Source: an uncultured Muribaculaceae bacterium
GTDB lineage: Bacteria > Bacteroidota > Bacteroidia > Bacteroidales > Muribaculaceae
DNA: 64,000 nucleotides
Reading direction: 5' to 3'
Assembly (NCBI GenBank): GCA_958436175.1
Contig: CAUBJF010000012.1
Location: 17,999-81,998 of the forward strand
A program made the translations under genes and the position numbers. The notes beneath the pieces were generated by a model. It saw only the letters and a list, made by a program, of their open reading frames with translations. It was not told where the DNA came from and ran no database searches. Positions 18,415 to 27,920 of this stretch are shown one piece after another (positions within the stretch are counted from its first letter, which is position 1; every line of letters starts with the position of its first letter).

Positions 18415-19284
18415 ATGGTAAAGAAGTCCGTAATAATGTGTGTGCTGACGATTGTCATGGTCGTCTACTGCTGTTTTGCGCTCACCATCACGGCACGTAT
18501 GAGCCGCACCGACAGGCTTACCGGCATCGAAGTGAGCCTCGGCCCGGCAAAATCCGACTTTATAACCAAAGCGGACATTCTCGAAGAGACAGGGCTGGAT
18601 CCCGACAGTATGAAGCTCTTTCTCCGGCGCGATTTCGACCTCTACGGACTTGAAAAAAAACTGTCCTCATCCGACAAAATCCAGGATGCGAACGTTGTTA
18701 TCATGACCAACGGCAAGGTTCATGTCGATGTTACGCCGATGGAGCCTGTTGCGCGGGTGTTCGAGTATGGCAAACCGTCGTACTACATCAACGCCACAGG
18801 AAAGCGGATATCGGCCGAGGTGCGCTATCACCTCGATGTCCCAGTGCTTGTGGGACGCTTCGATTCCATCCATCCGGCCCACCGCCTTCTGCCTCTGCTC
18901 GACTACATATCGAGCCATGAGGAAGCCAGTGCGCTCATAGCCACTGTCACCCAGGAGGCCGACGGCAACATCATCCTGATACCTAATATCGTAGGTCATG
19001 TCATCAATTTTGGCGATACGACGATGATGGAGGATAAGTTTAACCGACTCCGTACTTTCTATCGCTATGTCGCACCTACCAAGGGCTGGCTTGCCTATGA
19101 CACCATCGCGGTGCGCTGGCGCGACCAGATTGTCGCCACGCGCCGCGACAAGGCCATGGAGCCCCTGCCTCTTCCTACTGTCGAGGAGACTACGGGAGCT
19201 TACGACATTGACGACAACGAAACAATGATAGCCCACGACCCTGATGAGGTCGACAATGATAATCCTCCAACCTCAACTAAATGA
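18415..19284 (+). CDS. ftsQ: Divisome protein FtsQ
   Basis: A 289-residue bitopic protein: cytoplasmic start, one membrane helix (about residues 5-26), then a periplasmic POTRA-like region with VSLGPAKSDFITKADILEE followed by the beta domain. The sequence is divergent, as is usual for FtsQ in this phylum; its position between murC and ftsA and its topology support the call. No ddl lies between murC and ftsQ, which is normal for Bacteroidales. The C-terminus is acidic. Confidence 0.88.
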   Translation: MVKKSVIMCVLTIVMVVYCCFALTITARMSRTDRLTGIEVSLGPAKSDFITKADILEETGLDPDSMKLFLRRDFDLYGLEKKLSSSDKIQDANVVIMTNGKVHVDVTPMEPVARVFEYGKPSYYINATGKRISAEVRYHLDVPVLVGRFDSIHPAHRLLPLLDYISSHEEASALIATVTQEADGNIILIPNIVGHVINFGDTTMMEDKFNRLRTFYRYVAPTKGWLAYDTIAVRWRDQIVATRRDKAMEPLPLPTVEETTGAYDIDDNETMIAHDPDEVDNDNPPTSTK

Positions 19285-19303
19285 CATACCCACCAGTTTC
19301 GCC

Positions 19304-20833
19304 ATGGAACCAAGAACAATAGTAGCCATCGAGATAGCATCCTCAAAGATAAAGGGTGCCGTAGGTACCTTCGCCGACGGGCGGCTTACCGTACTCGCTG
19401 TCGAGCAGATAGCCGCCAAGAACAATGTACGGTACGGCCGCGTACAGAACATACGCGAGGTTACGACTGCTGTCAACGAGATTATCCACCGCCTTGAAAA
19501 GGCAAATACTGTCGCACCGCGCAAGGTGCAGGGTGTGGTGCTCTCTGTCGGCGGCCGTTCGGTCAGCGGTGTTCCGGCGACGGCGTCTCTGCGCTTCCAG
19601 CATGAATGTGAGATTACCGACTCGCATGTGCAGAGGCTTATTTACGAGGCAACACGCGACTTTGTCGGCGACAAAGCTATCGTCGACACATTGCCGCGTA
19701 TGTTCTTTGTCAACAACTCAGTGGTGAAACGTGTGGTCGGTACTTTCGGCGAGACGCTGCGCGGCGAGTTCCTTATGGTTACAGCCGGCAAGGAGACATC
19801 GCAGAACCTGCGCCGTATCAAAATAGATTTTGTCGACCAGGACAAGACATTCTATCAGCTCCGTCCTACCGCTATTGCCGACTTTGCTCTCACTTCCGAC
19901 GAAAAAGAGGTGGGATGCGTGCTTGTCGATTTCGGTGCCGAGACCACCACTGTGTCAGTCTATAAGGACGGTACACCGGCTTTCCTGCAGACTATTCCCA
20001 TGGGCTCCAGGCTGATTACAATAGACCTCATGGCCGGTCTCGGCATCGCCGAAGAGGCTGCCGAGAATTTCAAGATTACCCTCGGCAATGTCGGCGAGAC
20101 AGAAGAGGACGACACCAACGCCGCAGAAGTCAACGCCTATGTAAAGGCCCGTGCCGGTGAGATTGCAGCCAATATCCTCAACCAGATAGACGAGTCGGGC
20201 CTCCCTGTCGATTCGCTTTCTAAGATAGTGCTGACAGGCGGAGGTGCCAAGCTGCCGGAATTCGCAGCCATGCTGTCCCAGCTCACCAAGCTTCCAGTAC
20301 GCCTTGCCGATATGCCTGCGGATGTCATCTTCCGTACGGCAGGATGCAACAATCCCGACAATATCGACATTGTAGCTCTTCTGTCGGCATCCCGCAACCT
20401 CCCCGAACCCGACTGTCTCACTCCCGAACCCACGTCGGAGCCGGTCTATGTGCCTGCCGACGAGCCTGCCGAAGATGATGAGCCGGAGGAAGCAGAGGAA
20501 GAAGAAATTGTCGAAGAAGAACCGGTCCGACGTACACGCCACTCAGATTCCGACGACGATATCCTGAACGACGACCCTGACGATGAAGAGGAAGTACAGG
20601 AGGAAGTCGAAAAGCAAGTCGTCGGCCGCCGTCCGCGCTTCCTCAACCGCGGACGCAACAAAAAGAAGAGCGAGAGGGAAGAAGAGGTAAGTTACGACGA
20701 AATGGACGAAGAAGAGGAGGAAGAGCAGCCCGTGCGCAGTGCCGAGAATGCCAAGAAGGCTCTCGACAAGATAGGCAGCCTTTTCGTGAAGTTCTTCTCG
20801 ACTCCCGAAGATGATACAGACGATAAAGAATAA
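19304..20833 (+). CDS. ftsA: Actin-like FtsZ anchor FtsA with long acidic linker
   Basis: A 509-residue actin-fold ATPase that tethers FtsZ to the membrane. Family blocks include IVAIEIASSKIKGAVG at the start, LVDFGAETTTVSVY (phosphate 2) and IVLTGGGAKLPEF (adenosine). After residue ~380 comes a ~100-residue linker made largely of Glu and Asp with a short basic patch (RRPRFLNRGRNKKK), then a C-terminal amphipathic helix (ALDKIGSLFVKFFS) that would bind the membrane. The ATG at 19304 begins the conserved fold; upstream ATGs at 19244 and 19256 would overlap ftsQ. Confidence 0.95.
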   Translation: MEPRTIVAIEIASSKIKGAVGTFADGRLTVLAVEQIAAKNNVRYGRVQNIREVTTAVNEIIHRLEKANTVAPRKVQGVVLSVGGRSVSGVPATASLRFQHECEITDSHVQRLIYEATRDFVGDKAIVDTLPRMFFVNNSVVKRVVGTFGETLRGEFLMVTAGKETSQNLRRIKIDFVDQDKTFYQLRPTAIADFALTSDEKEVGCVLVDFGAETTTVSVYKDGTPAFLQTIPMGSRLITIDLMAGLGIAEEAAENFKITLGNVGETEEDDTNAAEVNAYVKARAGEIAANILNQIDESGLPVDSLSKIVLTGGGAKLPEFAAMLSQLTKLPVRLADMPADVIFRTAGCNNPDNIDIVALLSASRNLPEPDCLTPEPTSEPVYVPADEPAEDDEPEEAEEEEIVEEEPVRRTRHSDSDDDILNDDPDDEEEVQEEVEKQVVGRRPRFLNRGRNKKKSEREEEVSYDEMDEEEEEEQPVRSAENAKKALDKIGSLFVKFFSTPEDDTDDKE

Positions 20834-20854
20834 GCACGTAATATACGCAAAAAT

Positions 20855-22219
20855 ATGATAGATCCTGAAGACCCCCAACTGATAGACAAGCTTCATAATA
20901 AAGCGGACAGCACGACTCCTCCGCCGGCAAAGATCATCGCCATGGGTGTTGGAGGCGGCGGCTGCAATGCCGTTGCCTATATGCACAGCCAGGGTGTGAA
21001 AGGCGTAGATTTCGTGGTCCTGAATACGGACAGCCAGGCACTCATGCCACTCCCCGTCGCAACCAAGGTCCTTCTCGGCCCACAGACCACAGGCGGTCTG
21101 GGTGCCGGAGGTAAGCCTGAAGTAGGCGAGGCAGCGGCTCTGGAGAGTGTCCCGGAGATCGAGAAACTCCTGACCAACGATGTCAAGATGGTGTTCGTCA
21201 CCGCCGGTATGGGTGGGGGCACGGGTACAGGCGGCGCTCCCGTCGTTGCAGGTGTGGCCAAGAACAAAGGAATCCTTACTGTAGGCATTGTCACCATACC
21301 TTTCTTCTTCGAAGGCATGAACAAGATCAGCAGTGCCATCGACGGAGCAGCGCGCCTGCAGGAAAATGTCGATGCCATGCTGGTGATCAACAACGACAGA
21401 CTCGGCACTATCTATCCCGATCTGGAATGGAGCGAGGCCTTCTCCAAGGCCGACGATATCCTGACGACTGCCGCCCGTACCATCTCCGACATGGTGACGA
21501 CACTGGCGACTATCAACATCGATATGCGCGATGTCGACACATGTCTCCGCGACGGCCGTACGGCCCTTATCTCCGTTGGCTACGGCGAGGGCGAAGGTGT
21601 CCGAATGTCGCAGGCTATACGCAATGCCCTCCATTCGCCCCTGCTCTGTGATACCGACATCATGAGCGCCAAGGAGCTACTTTTCGCCTTTTACTATTCT
21701 CACGACATACAGCCTCCCTTCCGTGTGTCGGAAACGACGGAGGCCAACGCGCTTGTGGCCGAAATCAACAAGCGTGTACATATTAAGTTCGGCTGGGGCT
21801 ACGACGACAGCCTCGGCAACAAGATAAAGTTCACCATCCTTGCCTCCGGTTTCGATGTCAGCGTCGATACAGGTGGTTCGGTGACCATCATAGAGGGACG
21901 CCAGAACGATCAGCAGGACAACGACCATATCGACAACCGTATTGCAGAGGCTTACGGCAAGGACAAGGTCGACGAGCTGATACGCCGTCAGGAGACGCAG
22001 AACTACTATATTCTTTCGGGCGATGACCTCGACAGCGACGATGCCATCGCCATGGTCGAACGCACCCCGGCCTTCAAGCGCGACAAGCGCCGTGCCAACC
22101 TTCAGCGCAAGCAGACCACAAACGGCAACAATACCCAGCAGAACAACGTACAGGAGCCGCAGAACACCCGTCGTTCAGGCGGCGATAATGAAATAACCTT
22201 CTCCCTCGATGACAGATAA
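20855..22219 (+). CDS. ftsZ: Tubulin-like division GTPase FtsZ
   Basis: A 454-residue GTPase that forms the Z ring. IIAMGVGGGGCNAVAYM near residue 28, the tubulin signature MGGGTGTGGAPVVAG, and NNDRLGTIYPDLEWSEAF are visible. The variable C-terminal part from about residue 390 is rich in Asn, Gln and basic residues, and the end NEITFSLDDR does not show the usual conserved C-terminal peptide. Its last 11 nt overlap the sirtuin gene, so ftsZ is not the end of the transcription unit. Confidence 0.97.
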   Translation: MIDPEDPQLIDKLHNKADSTTPPPAKIIAMGVGGGGCNAVAYMHSQGVKGVDFVVLNTDSQALMPLPVATKVLLGPQTTGGLGAGGKPEVGEAAALESVPEIEKLLTNDVKMVFVTAGMGGGTGTGGAPVVAGVAKNKGILTVGIVTIPFFFEGMNKISSAIDGAARLQENVDAMLVINNDRLGTIYPDLEWSEAFSKADDILTTAARTISDMVTTLATINIDMRDVDTCLRDGRTALISVGYGEGEGVRMSQAIRNALHSPLLCDTDIMSAKELLFAFYYSHDIQPPFRVSETTEANALVAEINKRVHIKFGWGYDDSLGNKIKFTILASGFDVSVDTGGSVTIIEGRQNDQQDNDHIDNRIAEAYGKDKVDELIRRQETQNYYILSGDDLDSDDAIAMVERTPAFKRDKRRANLQRKQTTNGNNTQQNNVQEPQNTRRSGGDNEITFSLDDR

Positions 22220-22913
22220 AAAACCAAAACTCGTAGTGTCGACCGGCGCCGGTATCAGCGCCGAGAGCGGTATCCGCACTTTCCGCGATGCCGACGGCCT
22301 CTGGGAAAACTATCCCGTCATGGATGTTGCCAGTGCCGACGGCTTTCGCCGAAATCCGGCACTCATCCATCAGTTCTACAACGAACGCCGCCGTCAGCTT
22401 GCCAATGTCAAGCCCAACCGCGCCCATGAGATACTTCATGAGCTCGAAAAGGATTATGATGTCTATGTCATAACCCAGAATGTCGACGACCTGCATGAAC
22501 GTGCCGGAAGCTCGAAGATTATCCATCTCCACGGCGAGCTGACCAAGGTACGTGCGCTCGACGACCCTGAACTGACCTTCAAGCTCAAAGATTATAGCGT
22601 CGAAACTACGCCAGAGACACGTATTGACGGTCATGCCGTGCGTCCCCACATCGTTTTCTTCCAGGAAGCGGTGCCAATGATCGAACCGGCAGTAGAGCTT
22701 GTACAGGAAGCCGATATTTTTGTCATCGTAGGAACGAGCCTGGTGGTCTATCCTGCTGCAGGACTGCTGCACTATGTGCGTCGCGGGGTGCCAGTCTATT
22801 ATATAGACCCGAATCCCTCGCGTGTGCCCGAAGGCGTGACGCTGATACGCGCCAAGGCTACCGAAGGTATGGCGGAGCTCGCCCGTATCCTCGAGAAGAA
22901 AGCAAAAGCATAA
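22209..22913 (+). CDS. Sir2-family NAD-dependent deacylase without zinc cysteines
   Basis: A 234-residue sirtuin. STGAGISAESGIRTFRDADG at the N-terminus binds NAD, TQNVDDLHERAG and HLHGE carry the catalytic residues, and IVGTSLVVYPAAGLL and DPNPS complete the Rossmann fold. The four cysteines that hold structural zinc in most sirtuins are not found in the region after HLHGE, where a stretch rich in Asp, Glu and Thr is seen. It would remove acyl groups from protein lysines. The start overlaps ftsZ by 11 nt, so expression is probably tied to division genes. Confidence 0.9.
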   Translation: MTDKKPKLVVSTGAGISAESGIRTFRDADGLWENYPVMDVASADGFRRNPALIHQFYNERRRQLANVKPNRAHEILHELEKDYDVYVITQNVDDLHERAGSSKIIHLHGELTKVRALDDPELTFKLKDYSVETTPETRIDGHAVRPHIVFFQEAVPMIEPAVELVQEADIFVIVGTSLVVYPAAGLLHYVRRGVPVYYIDPNPSRVPEGVTLIRAKATEGMAELARILEKKAKA

Positions 22914-22919
22914 GGGAGC

Positions 22920-23558
22920 ATGGCCGGGGACAGGATGACAGAAATGCAGCTCGCAGAGCTGGCAGCCGGGGGCGACCTCGATGCTGTCGGCGAGCTGATT
23001 TTCGGCTTATACCGTTCCTACCTGTGTGGCGTGATCAAGAAGCACGACAACGCGGCGAGCGATGACGAAATCGAAGAATGTCTTCATGAGTTCTTCCATT
23101 TTATCACTACACCGACAGTTGACGGCAATTATCGTCTCCGGAATCTCGACAAAGGGTCTGCACCGCGTACATATATAGCGCGAGCCCTCGATAATCATCT
23201 CCGTGATCTTGAAGAGGCAGAGAAACGCAATCCTGTCGGCAATGCGGAGTATGATAATCTTCCGGACCGCGACGAGGACCGCAGCGGTATCGATATGATG
23301 CGTCGCCGTGAGATAGAAATATCACTTCTCCTTGATACTCTCGAGGACTGCGCTGCACTGTCGGCACGCGACCGCTACATACTGGTGACCTACCTGCTGG
23401 GCGAACGGTATTCGGGGGAGGGCCATCCCCTGCGCCTTAGCGAGATGCTGGGCCGTCAGCTCGCACTGTCGCCCTCGACGGTCTACAACAGCTACAGCCG
23501 CAACCTCAAGAAGCTGCAGGCTATTGCACGTCAGCGGCTCAGGGAGCGTCTGGATTAA
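22920..23558 (+). CDS. ECF-like RNA polymerase sigma factor
   Basis: A 212-residue protein shaped like a two-domain sigma-70 factor. The sigma-2-like part covers about residues 6-95 (LAAGGDLDAVGELIFGLYRS at the start), and the C-terminal sigma-4-like helix-turn-helix around residues 165-205 contains LSEMLGRQLALSPSTVYNSY followed by SRNLKKLQ. Between them is an acidic linker. No anti-sigma gene is adjacent. It starts 6 nt after the sirtuin and so reads as part of the dcw transcript or its tail. Regulated genes cannot be read from here. Confidence 0.75.
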   Translation: MAGDRMTEMQLAELAAGGDLDAVGELIFGLYRSYLCGVIKKHDNAASDDEIEECLHEFFHFITTPTVDGNYRLRNLDKGSAPRTYIARALDNHLRDLEEAEKRNPVGNAEYDNLPDRDEDRSGIDMMRRREIEISLLLDTLEDCAALSARDRYILVTYLLGERYSGEGHPLRLSEMLGRQLALSPSTVYNSYSRNLKKLQAIARQRLRERLD

Positions 23559-23598
23559 TTATTTTTTTGAATCCAATAAATCACAATTCTACGATAAA

Positions 23599-24033
23599 AT
23601 GGCAAACTGGTTTGAATGTAAAGTAAGATACGATAAGGCTCAGGAAAACGGAGCCGTCAAGAAAGTCAACGAACCCTATCTGGTCGATGCACTCAGCTTC
23701 ACAGAGGCCGAGGCACGTATCACAGAGGAACAGACCCCCTTCATCTCAGGAGAATTTTCGGTGTCGGCTGTGAAGCGTACCAAGATAGCAGAGATATTCT
23801 TCTTCGAAGGCGGCGACCGTTGGTACCAGGTGAAGGTCGGCTTCATCACTATCGACGAGAAGACTGCAGTCGAGAAGCGTTCTAATTCGCTCATCCTTGT
23901 GCAGGCCTCCAACTTCAAGGAAGCCTATGAGAACTTCCTCAAAGGCATGGCCGGGACTATGGCCGACTACGACATAGTCTCCATCACCGAAACCCCGCTG
24001 ATGGATGTCTATAAGATGAAAGTCGTCGACTGA
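23599..24033 (+). CDS. DUF4494 domain protein
   Basis: A 144-residue protein of a Bacteroidota-specific family of unknown function. It begins MANWFECKVRYDK and contains EPYLVDALSFTEAEARI and EIFFFEGGDRWYQVKVGFIT, blocks I recognise as DUF4494. It has no membrane segment or signal peptide. The ATG at 23599 gives the family N-terminus; an upstream in-frame ATG at 23524 overlaps the sigma gene. Its stop overlaps the yggS start by 1 nt (TGATG), so the two are probably co-translated. Confidence 0.85.
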   Translation: MANWFECKVRYDKAQENGAVKKVNEPYLVDALSFTEAEARITEEQTPFISGEFSVSAVKRTKIAEIFFFEGGDRWYQVKVGFITIDEKTAVEKRSNSLILVQASNFKEAYENFLKGMAGTMADYDIVSITETPLMDVYKMKVVD

Positions 24034-24707
24034 TGCAGACAATAGCTGAGAATCTGGCGAAGATACGCTCTACGCTCCCTGAGGGTGTCGAGCTGGTGGC
24101 TGTTTCCAAGTTTCACCCTGTCGAAGCGCTCCGTGAGGCTTACGAGGCCGGTCAGCGTATTTTCGGCGAGAGCCGTGTCCAGGAGCTTACGGCCAAGATT
24201 CCGGCGCTCCCCGCCGATATCAGATGGCATTTCATCGGTCATTTGCAGACCAACAAAGTGCGTCAGCTTCTCCATGCCGGACGTATAGCGATGATAGAGA
24301 GTGTCGACAGTGAACGGCTTCTGCGGCTTATAGATGCCGAAAGCGAGCGTATGGGGATAGTGTCGCGAGTCCTCCTTCAGGTCCATGTGGCAGCCGAGGA
24401 GACCAAGACGGGATTTCTTCCCGACGAATTGCTCGATTACTTCCGTCGCCGCGAATTCGAGAATCTCAAGGCGACACATCTTTGCGGCATCATGGGTATG
24501 GCGACGAATACCGACGACACGGCAAGAGTTGAAGCAGATTTCCATGCCATAGCCGGGCTTCACAAGAAGATACTTGAGATAGCGCCCGATCTGCGCGGAT
24601 TCGACCGTATCTCCATGGGAATGAGCGATGATTATCCTATCGCCATACGGGAGGGTGCCAATCTCATACGCATCGGCACAGCTATCTTCGGCCAGAGAGA
24701 ATACTGA
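24033..24707 (+). CDS. yggS: YggS/PLPBP pyridoxal-phosphate homeostasis protein
   Basis: A 224-residue single-domain PLP-binding barrel of the YggS/PROSC family, which controls free PLP and amino-keto acid balance. The PLP lysine lies in LVAVSKFHP, followed by FGESRVQEL, WHFIGHLQTNKV, the ESVDS block, and the phosphate loop SMGMSDDYPIAI near the C-terminus. It is the last gene before a strong bidirectional terminator. Confidence 0.95.
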   Translation: MQTIAENLAKIRSTLPEGVELVAVSKFHPVEALREAYEAGQRIFGESRVQELTAKIPALPADIRWHFIGHLQTNKVRQLLHAGRIAMIESVDSERLLRLIDAESERMGIVSRVLLQVHVAAEETKTGFLPDELLDYFRRREFENLKATHLCGIMGMATNTDDTARVEADFHAIAGLHKKILEIAPDLRGFDRISMGMSDDYPIAIREGANLIRIGTAIFGQREY

Positions 24708-24727
24708 TTACTATACTTTACGGGAAT

Positions 24728-24770
24728 AAAAAATCTCTAAGCTCGCAGAAAACGGGCTTAGAGATTTTTT
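24728..24770. terminator. Bidirectional terminator between yggS and hppA
   Basis: Arms 24728-24742 and 24756-24770 are perfect 15-bp complements around a 13-nt loop, with A and T runs on the two sides so that it works in both directions. It closes the long dcw/yggS transcript and the convergent hppA transcript. Confidence 0.93.
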
Positions 24771-24784
24771 GATATGTAGTCTTA

Positions 24785-26986
24785 TCAGAAGAGGCTCCAG
24801 CTTACTGTGAGACCTGCCATGACTATAGAAACCATCGACATGAGCTTTATGAGGATGTTGAGCGAAGGACCGCTGGTGTCCTTGAAGGGATCGCCCACTG
24901 TGTCGCCGACGACAGTCGCCTTATGAACCTCGCTGCCTTTGCCGCCGAAATGACCTTCTTCGATGTATTTCTTGGCATTGTCCCATGCGCCGCCCGAGTT
25001 GGCCATGAACACAGCGAGGACGAAACCGGCCGACAGACCGCCTGTCAGCAGGCCGATAACGCCGGGAACACCGAAAATGAGGCCGACCATAATAGGAACT
25101 ATGATTGCGAGAACGGAGGGGAATACCATCTCACGCTGGGCTCCGACAGTCGAAATCTGGACGCAACGTGCGTAGTCGGGAGTGGCTTCGCCGGTGAGGA
25201 TGCCCTTAATGGTGCGGAACTGGCGGCGCACTTCGTCGACCATGTGACCTGCGGCGCGGCCAACGGCGTTCATGGTGAGTCCGCAGAAGAGGAATGCCAT
25301 CATAGCGCCTATGAACATGCCAGACAGCACCTTGGGGCTCATGAGGTTCACTTCGTAGTATTGCATGAAGTCGGTAAATGTGGCCTGATGGATAGGCACT
25401 GCATTGTCGCCAATCTGTATCATTGTCTCTCCAAGGCGGCTTAGGCCTATGCGTATTTCTTCGATATATGAAGCCAGGAGAGCAAGGCCGGTGAGGGCGG
25501 CAGAACCGATTGCGAAACCCTTGCCCGTTGCGGCGGTCGTGTTGCCGAGAGAGTCGAGAGCGTCGGTGCGGCGGCGTACTTCTTCGCCGAGACCCGACAT
25601 TTCAGCGTTGCCGCCCGCATTGTCGGCGATGGGGCCATAAGCATCGGTAGCGAGGGTTATGCCGAGGGTCGAGAGCATTCCGACAGCTGCGATACCTATG
25701 CCGTAGAGACCCATGGCGACGTTGGAGAAGTCGAATCCGGCAGCGAACCAGTAGGATAGTATGATGCCGACTACGACGGCGATGACGGGGACGGCAGTCG
25801 AAATCATGCCGAGTCCTACACCGGAGATGATGACGGTGGCGGGACCTGTCTGGCCGCTTTCGGCAAGTTTGCGGGTCGGCTTATAGGACTGGGAAGTGTA
25901 ATATTCTGTTGCTCTTCCTATGATGATGCCGACGAGGAGACCTACGACTACCGAGCAACCGATGAGAGCCCAGTTGTTGAGGTTCAATGCCCACAGGATT
26001 AGGAACGTAGCGCCTACAATAAGCACTGAGCTTAGATTTGTGCCGACGGCCAAGGAGTTGAGCAGGTCCTTCATTGTGGCATCTTCTTTTGTTCGGACTG
26101 CGAAGATACCTACGATAGACAGCAGGATACCGACGGCGGCAATGAGCATAGGGGCCATAACAGCCTTGAGCTGCATCACGGGGTCGCCGGAGAGCAGATA
26201 GGCGGCAGCACCGAGGGCCGAAGTAGCGAGGATGGAGCCGCAATAACTCTCATAGAGATCGGCACCCATGCCTGCCACGTCGCCTACGTTGTCACCGACA
26301 TTGTCGGCGATGGTAGCCGGATTGCGAGGGTCGTCTTCGGGGATTCCGGCTTCAACTTTACCGACAAGGTCGGCACCGACATCGGCAGCTTTGGTGTAGA
26401 TACCGCCGCCGACACGTGCGAAGAGAGCCTGTGTAGATGCGCCCATACCGAAGGTGAGCATCGTTGTTGTAATCATGCACATCTTTTCGAGGGGCGAAGC
26501 ATTATCGACGAAAGCCTGGAGAATCACATACCAGAAAGATATGTCGAAAAGACCGAGACCCACAACGACGAGACCCATTACGGCACCCGAGCGGAAAGCC
26601 ACGCGGAGACCGCGGTTGAGCGACTTACGTGCGGCATTGGCAGTACGGGCTGAAGCATATGTGGCAGTCTTCATGCCTAAGAAACCGGCCAGGCCGCTGA
26701 AGAAACCGCCTGTAAGGAAGGCTATAGGCACCCATGCATTCTGGAGCTGGAAGCCGTAGGCCATCACGGAGAATAGTGCTACAAGGCAGATGAATACGAT
26801 AGTTACAACGCGATACTGCTGGCGCAGATATGACATGGCACCCTGACGTACGTAGGAGGCTATCTGTGCCATGCGCTCGGTGCCTTCGCTCTCTTTTTTC
26901 ATGCGGGAGTAGAAGAACCATGCGAGCACGAGTGCCACAAGCGACGAGGCCGGTACGATCCAGAATAGAGGATGAATTTCCATCAT
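24785..26986 (-). CDS. hppA: Membrane-bound ion-pumping pyrophosphatase
   Basis: A 733-residue enzyme with about 16 membrane helices that couples pyrophosphate hydrolysis to Na+ or H+ export. The catalytic block DVGADLVGKVEAGIPEDDPR and NVGDNVGDVAGMGADL are intact, as are the late Asp-rich residues (GDTVGDPFKDTSGPSLN). GNTTAATGKG has Ala where K+-independent enzymes have Lys, which by established rules marks the K+-dependent class; many of these pump Na+. It lies 50 nt after the SGNH gene on the same strand and has no clear promoter of its own. Confidence 0.95.
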   Translation of the reverse strand: MMEIHPLFWIVPASSLVALVLAWFFYSRMKKESEGTERMAQIASYVRQGAMSYLRQQYRVVTIVFICLVALFSVMAYGFQLQNAWVPIAFLTGGFFSGLAGFLGMKTATYASARTANAARKSLNRGLRVAFRSGAVMGLVVVGLGLFDISFWYVILQAFVDNASPLEKMCMITTTMLTFGMGASTQALFARVGGGIYTKAADVGADLVGKVEAGIPEDDPRNPATIADNVGDNVGDVAGMGADLYESYCGSILATSALGAAAYLLSGDPVMQLKAVMAPMLIAAVGILLSIVGIFAVRTKEDATMKDLLNSLAVGTNLSSVLIVGATFLILWALNLNNWALIGCSVVVGLLVGIIIGRATEYYTSQSYKPTRKLAESGQTGPATVIISGVGLGMISTAVPVIAVVVGIILSYWFAAGFDFSNVAMGLYGIGIAAVGMLSTLGITLATDAYGPIADNAGGNAEMSGLGEEVRRRTDALDSLGNTTAATGKGFAIGSAALTGLALLASYIEEIRIGLSRLGETMIQIGDNAVPIHQATFTDFMQYYEVNLMSPKVLSGMFIGAMMAFLFCGLTMNAVGRAAGHMVDEVRRQFRTIKGILTGEATPDYARCVQISTVGAQREMVFPSVLAIIVPIMVGLIFGVPGVIGLLTGGLSAGFVLAVFMANSGGAWDNAKKYIEEGHFGGKGSEVHKATVVGDTVGDPFKDTSGPSLNILIKLMSMVSIVMAGLTVSWSLF

Positions 26987-27036
26987 GGTAAGATTTATGG
27001 TATTAGAATGATTGAGTTTTAACGCTTTGGGGAGTG

Positions 27037-27747
27037 TTATTTGCTATTCTTAAGAGCCTTCTCTATGTAGGGTGTAACGACGCTCTCCATCACGGCGTAG
27101 CCTGCCGGTGTGGGATGTATGCCGTCGTTTGAGTATTCGGGGCGCAGTGTCTCTCCGTCGGGGCTCACCATCGCGGAGAGGTAGTCGACGAACATGATAC
27201 CGTTTTCGTCGGCATATTTCTTCATGCGGTCGTTGAGACTTGTCACCTTTTCATGTATGTTCGTGAGTTCCTTGCGCCAGGGGATTTTGTTGGCAGGCAG
27301 ACATGTGCAGAGAATGACCTGAATGCCGTTTGCGCGAGCCAGTTCGGCCATGGATTTTATGTTGTCCATGGTGCGGTCTTCGTTGTAGACATGGGTGTTC
27401 TCGGCTATATCGTTGATACCGGCCAATATTACTACCGCTGCCGGGGCAAGGTTGACGACATCTTCGCGGAAGCGTGCCACGAACTGATAGGAAGTCTGGC
27501 CGCTGATGCCACGGCCTATGTAGTCGGGATGGGCGCTGAAGAACTCAGGTCTGTTGTTGGGCCAGAAGTCGGTTATCGAATTTCCGAAGAACACGATGCG
27601 TTTGCCGTCGTTCGGAGCGGCGATGAGTGTCTGGTTGTCGGCGTTGTAGCGGTCGATTCCGGGCCAGTCGTTGTTGTGGGCGAAGATAGTTGAGGATGTG
27701 CAAAGCAATGCTGCGTAAAAGGCAAAGCAGGCAATCAGTTTCTGCAT
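27037..27747 (-). CDS. Secreted SGNH/GDSL hydrolase
   Basis: A 236-residue exported esterase with a signal peptide (about residues 1-23). The catalytic serine sits in FFGNSITDFWP, the oxyanion residues in GISGQTSYQ and AGINDIAEN, and the Asp/His pair in SNDGIHPTPAGYAV. This matches the platelet-activating-factor acetylhydrolase-like SGNH group that often deacetylates sugars in gut Bacteroidales. The real substrate is unknown. It has its own promoter and lies upstream of hppA. Confidence 0.88.
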   Translation of the reverse strand: MQKLIACFAFYAALLCTSSTIFAHNNDWPGIDRYNADNQTLIAAPNDGKRIVFFGNSITDFWPNNRPEFFSAHPDYIGRGISGQTSYQFVARFREDVVNLAPAAVVILAGINDIAENTHVYNEDRTMDNIKSMAELARANGIQVILCTCLPANKIPWRKELTNIHEKVTSLNDRMKKYADENGIMFVDYLSAMVSPDGETLRPEYSNDGIHPTPAGYAVMESVVTPYIEKALKNSK

Positions 27748-27801
27748 GGCAATATGTTAGTTAGATAGGATTGATTGTTAGTATAAAAGGCTTATATCCC
27801 A

Positions 27802-27835
27802 CAAAGGTAATGATTCCTTTGGAAAAAAGCACAAA
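27802..27835 (-). promoter_or_regulatory. Promoter of the SGNH hydrolase gene
   Basis: On the minus strand TACCTTTG (27802-27809) fits the -7 element; TTTG (27832-27835) lies upstream with a 22-bp gap, slightly longer than ideal. The start codon follows 55 nt downstream. Confidence 0.6.
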
Positions 27836-27837
27836 AT

Positions 27838-27875
27838 AATAGAGGAGTAATGCCAATAAAGCACACTCCTCTATT
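27838..27875 (-). terminator. Terminator after the phosphate transporter gene
   Basis: Arms 27838-27848 and 27865-27875 form an 11-bp perfect stem with a 16-nt loop. On the minus strand it lies 45 nt past the transporter stop, with T-rich sequence a little further on. It also abuts the SGNH promoter. Confidence 0.7.
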
Positions 27876-27920
27876 TCTCGCAAGTAAACTTGCTAAACTA
27901 AAAACAAAAGAGACGATTGT

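Noticed and set aside
20543..21634. Minus-strand open frame of 363 codons opposite ftsA and ftsZ
   Set aside because: It mirrors the acidic FtsA linker and the FtsZ fold; no recognisable protein.
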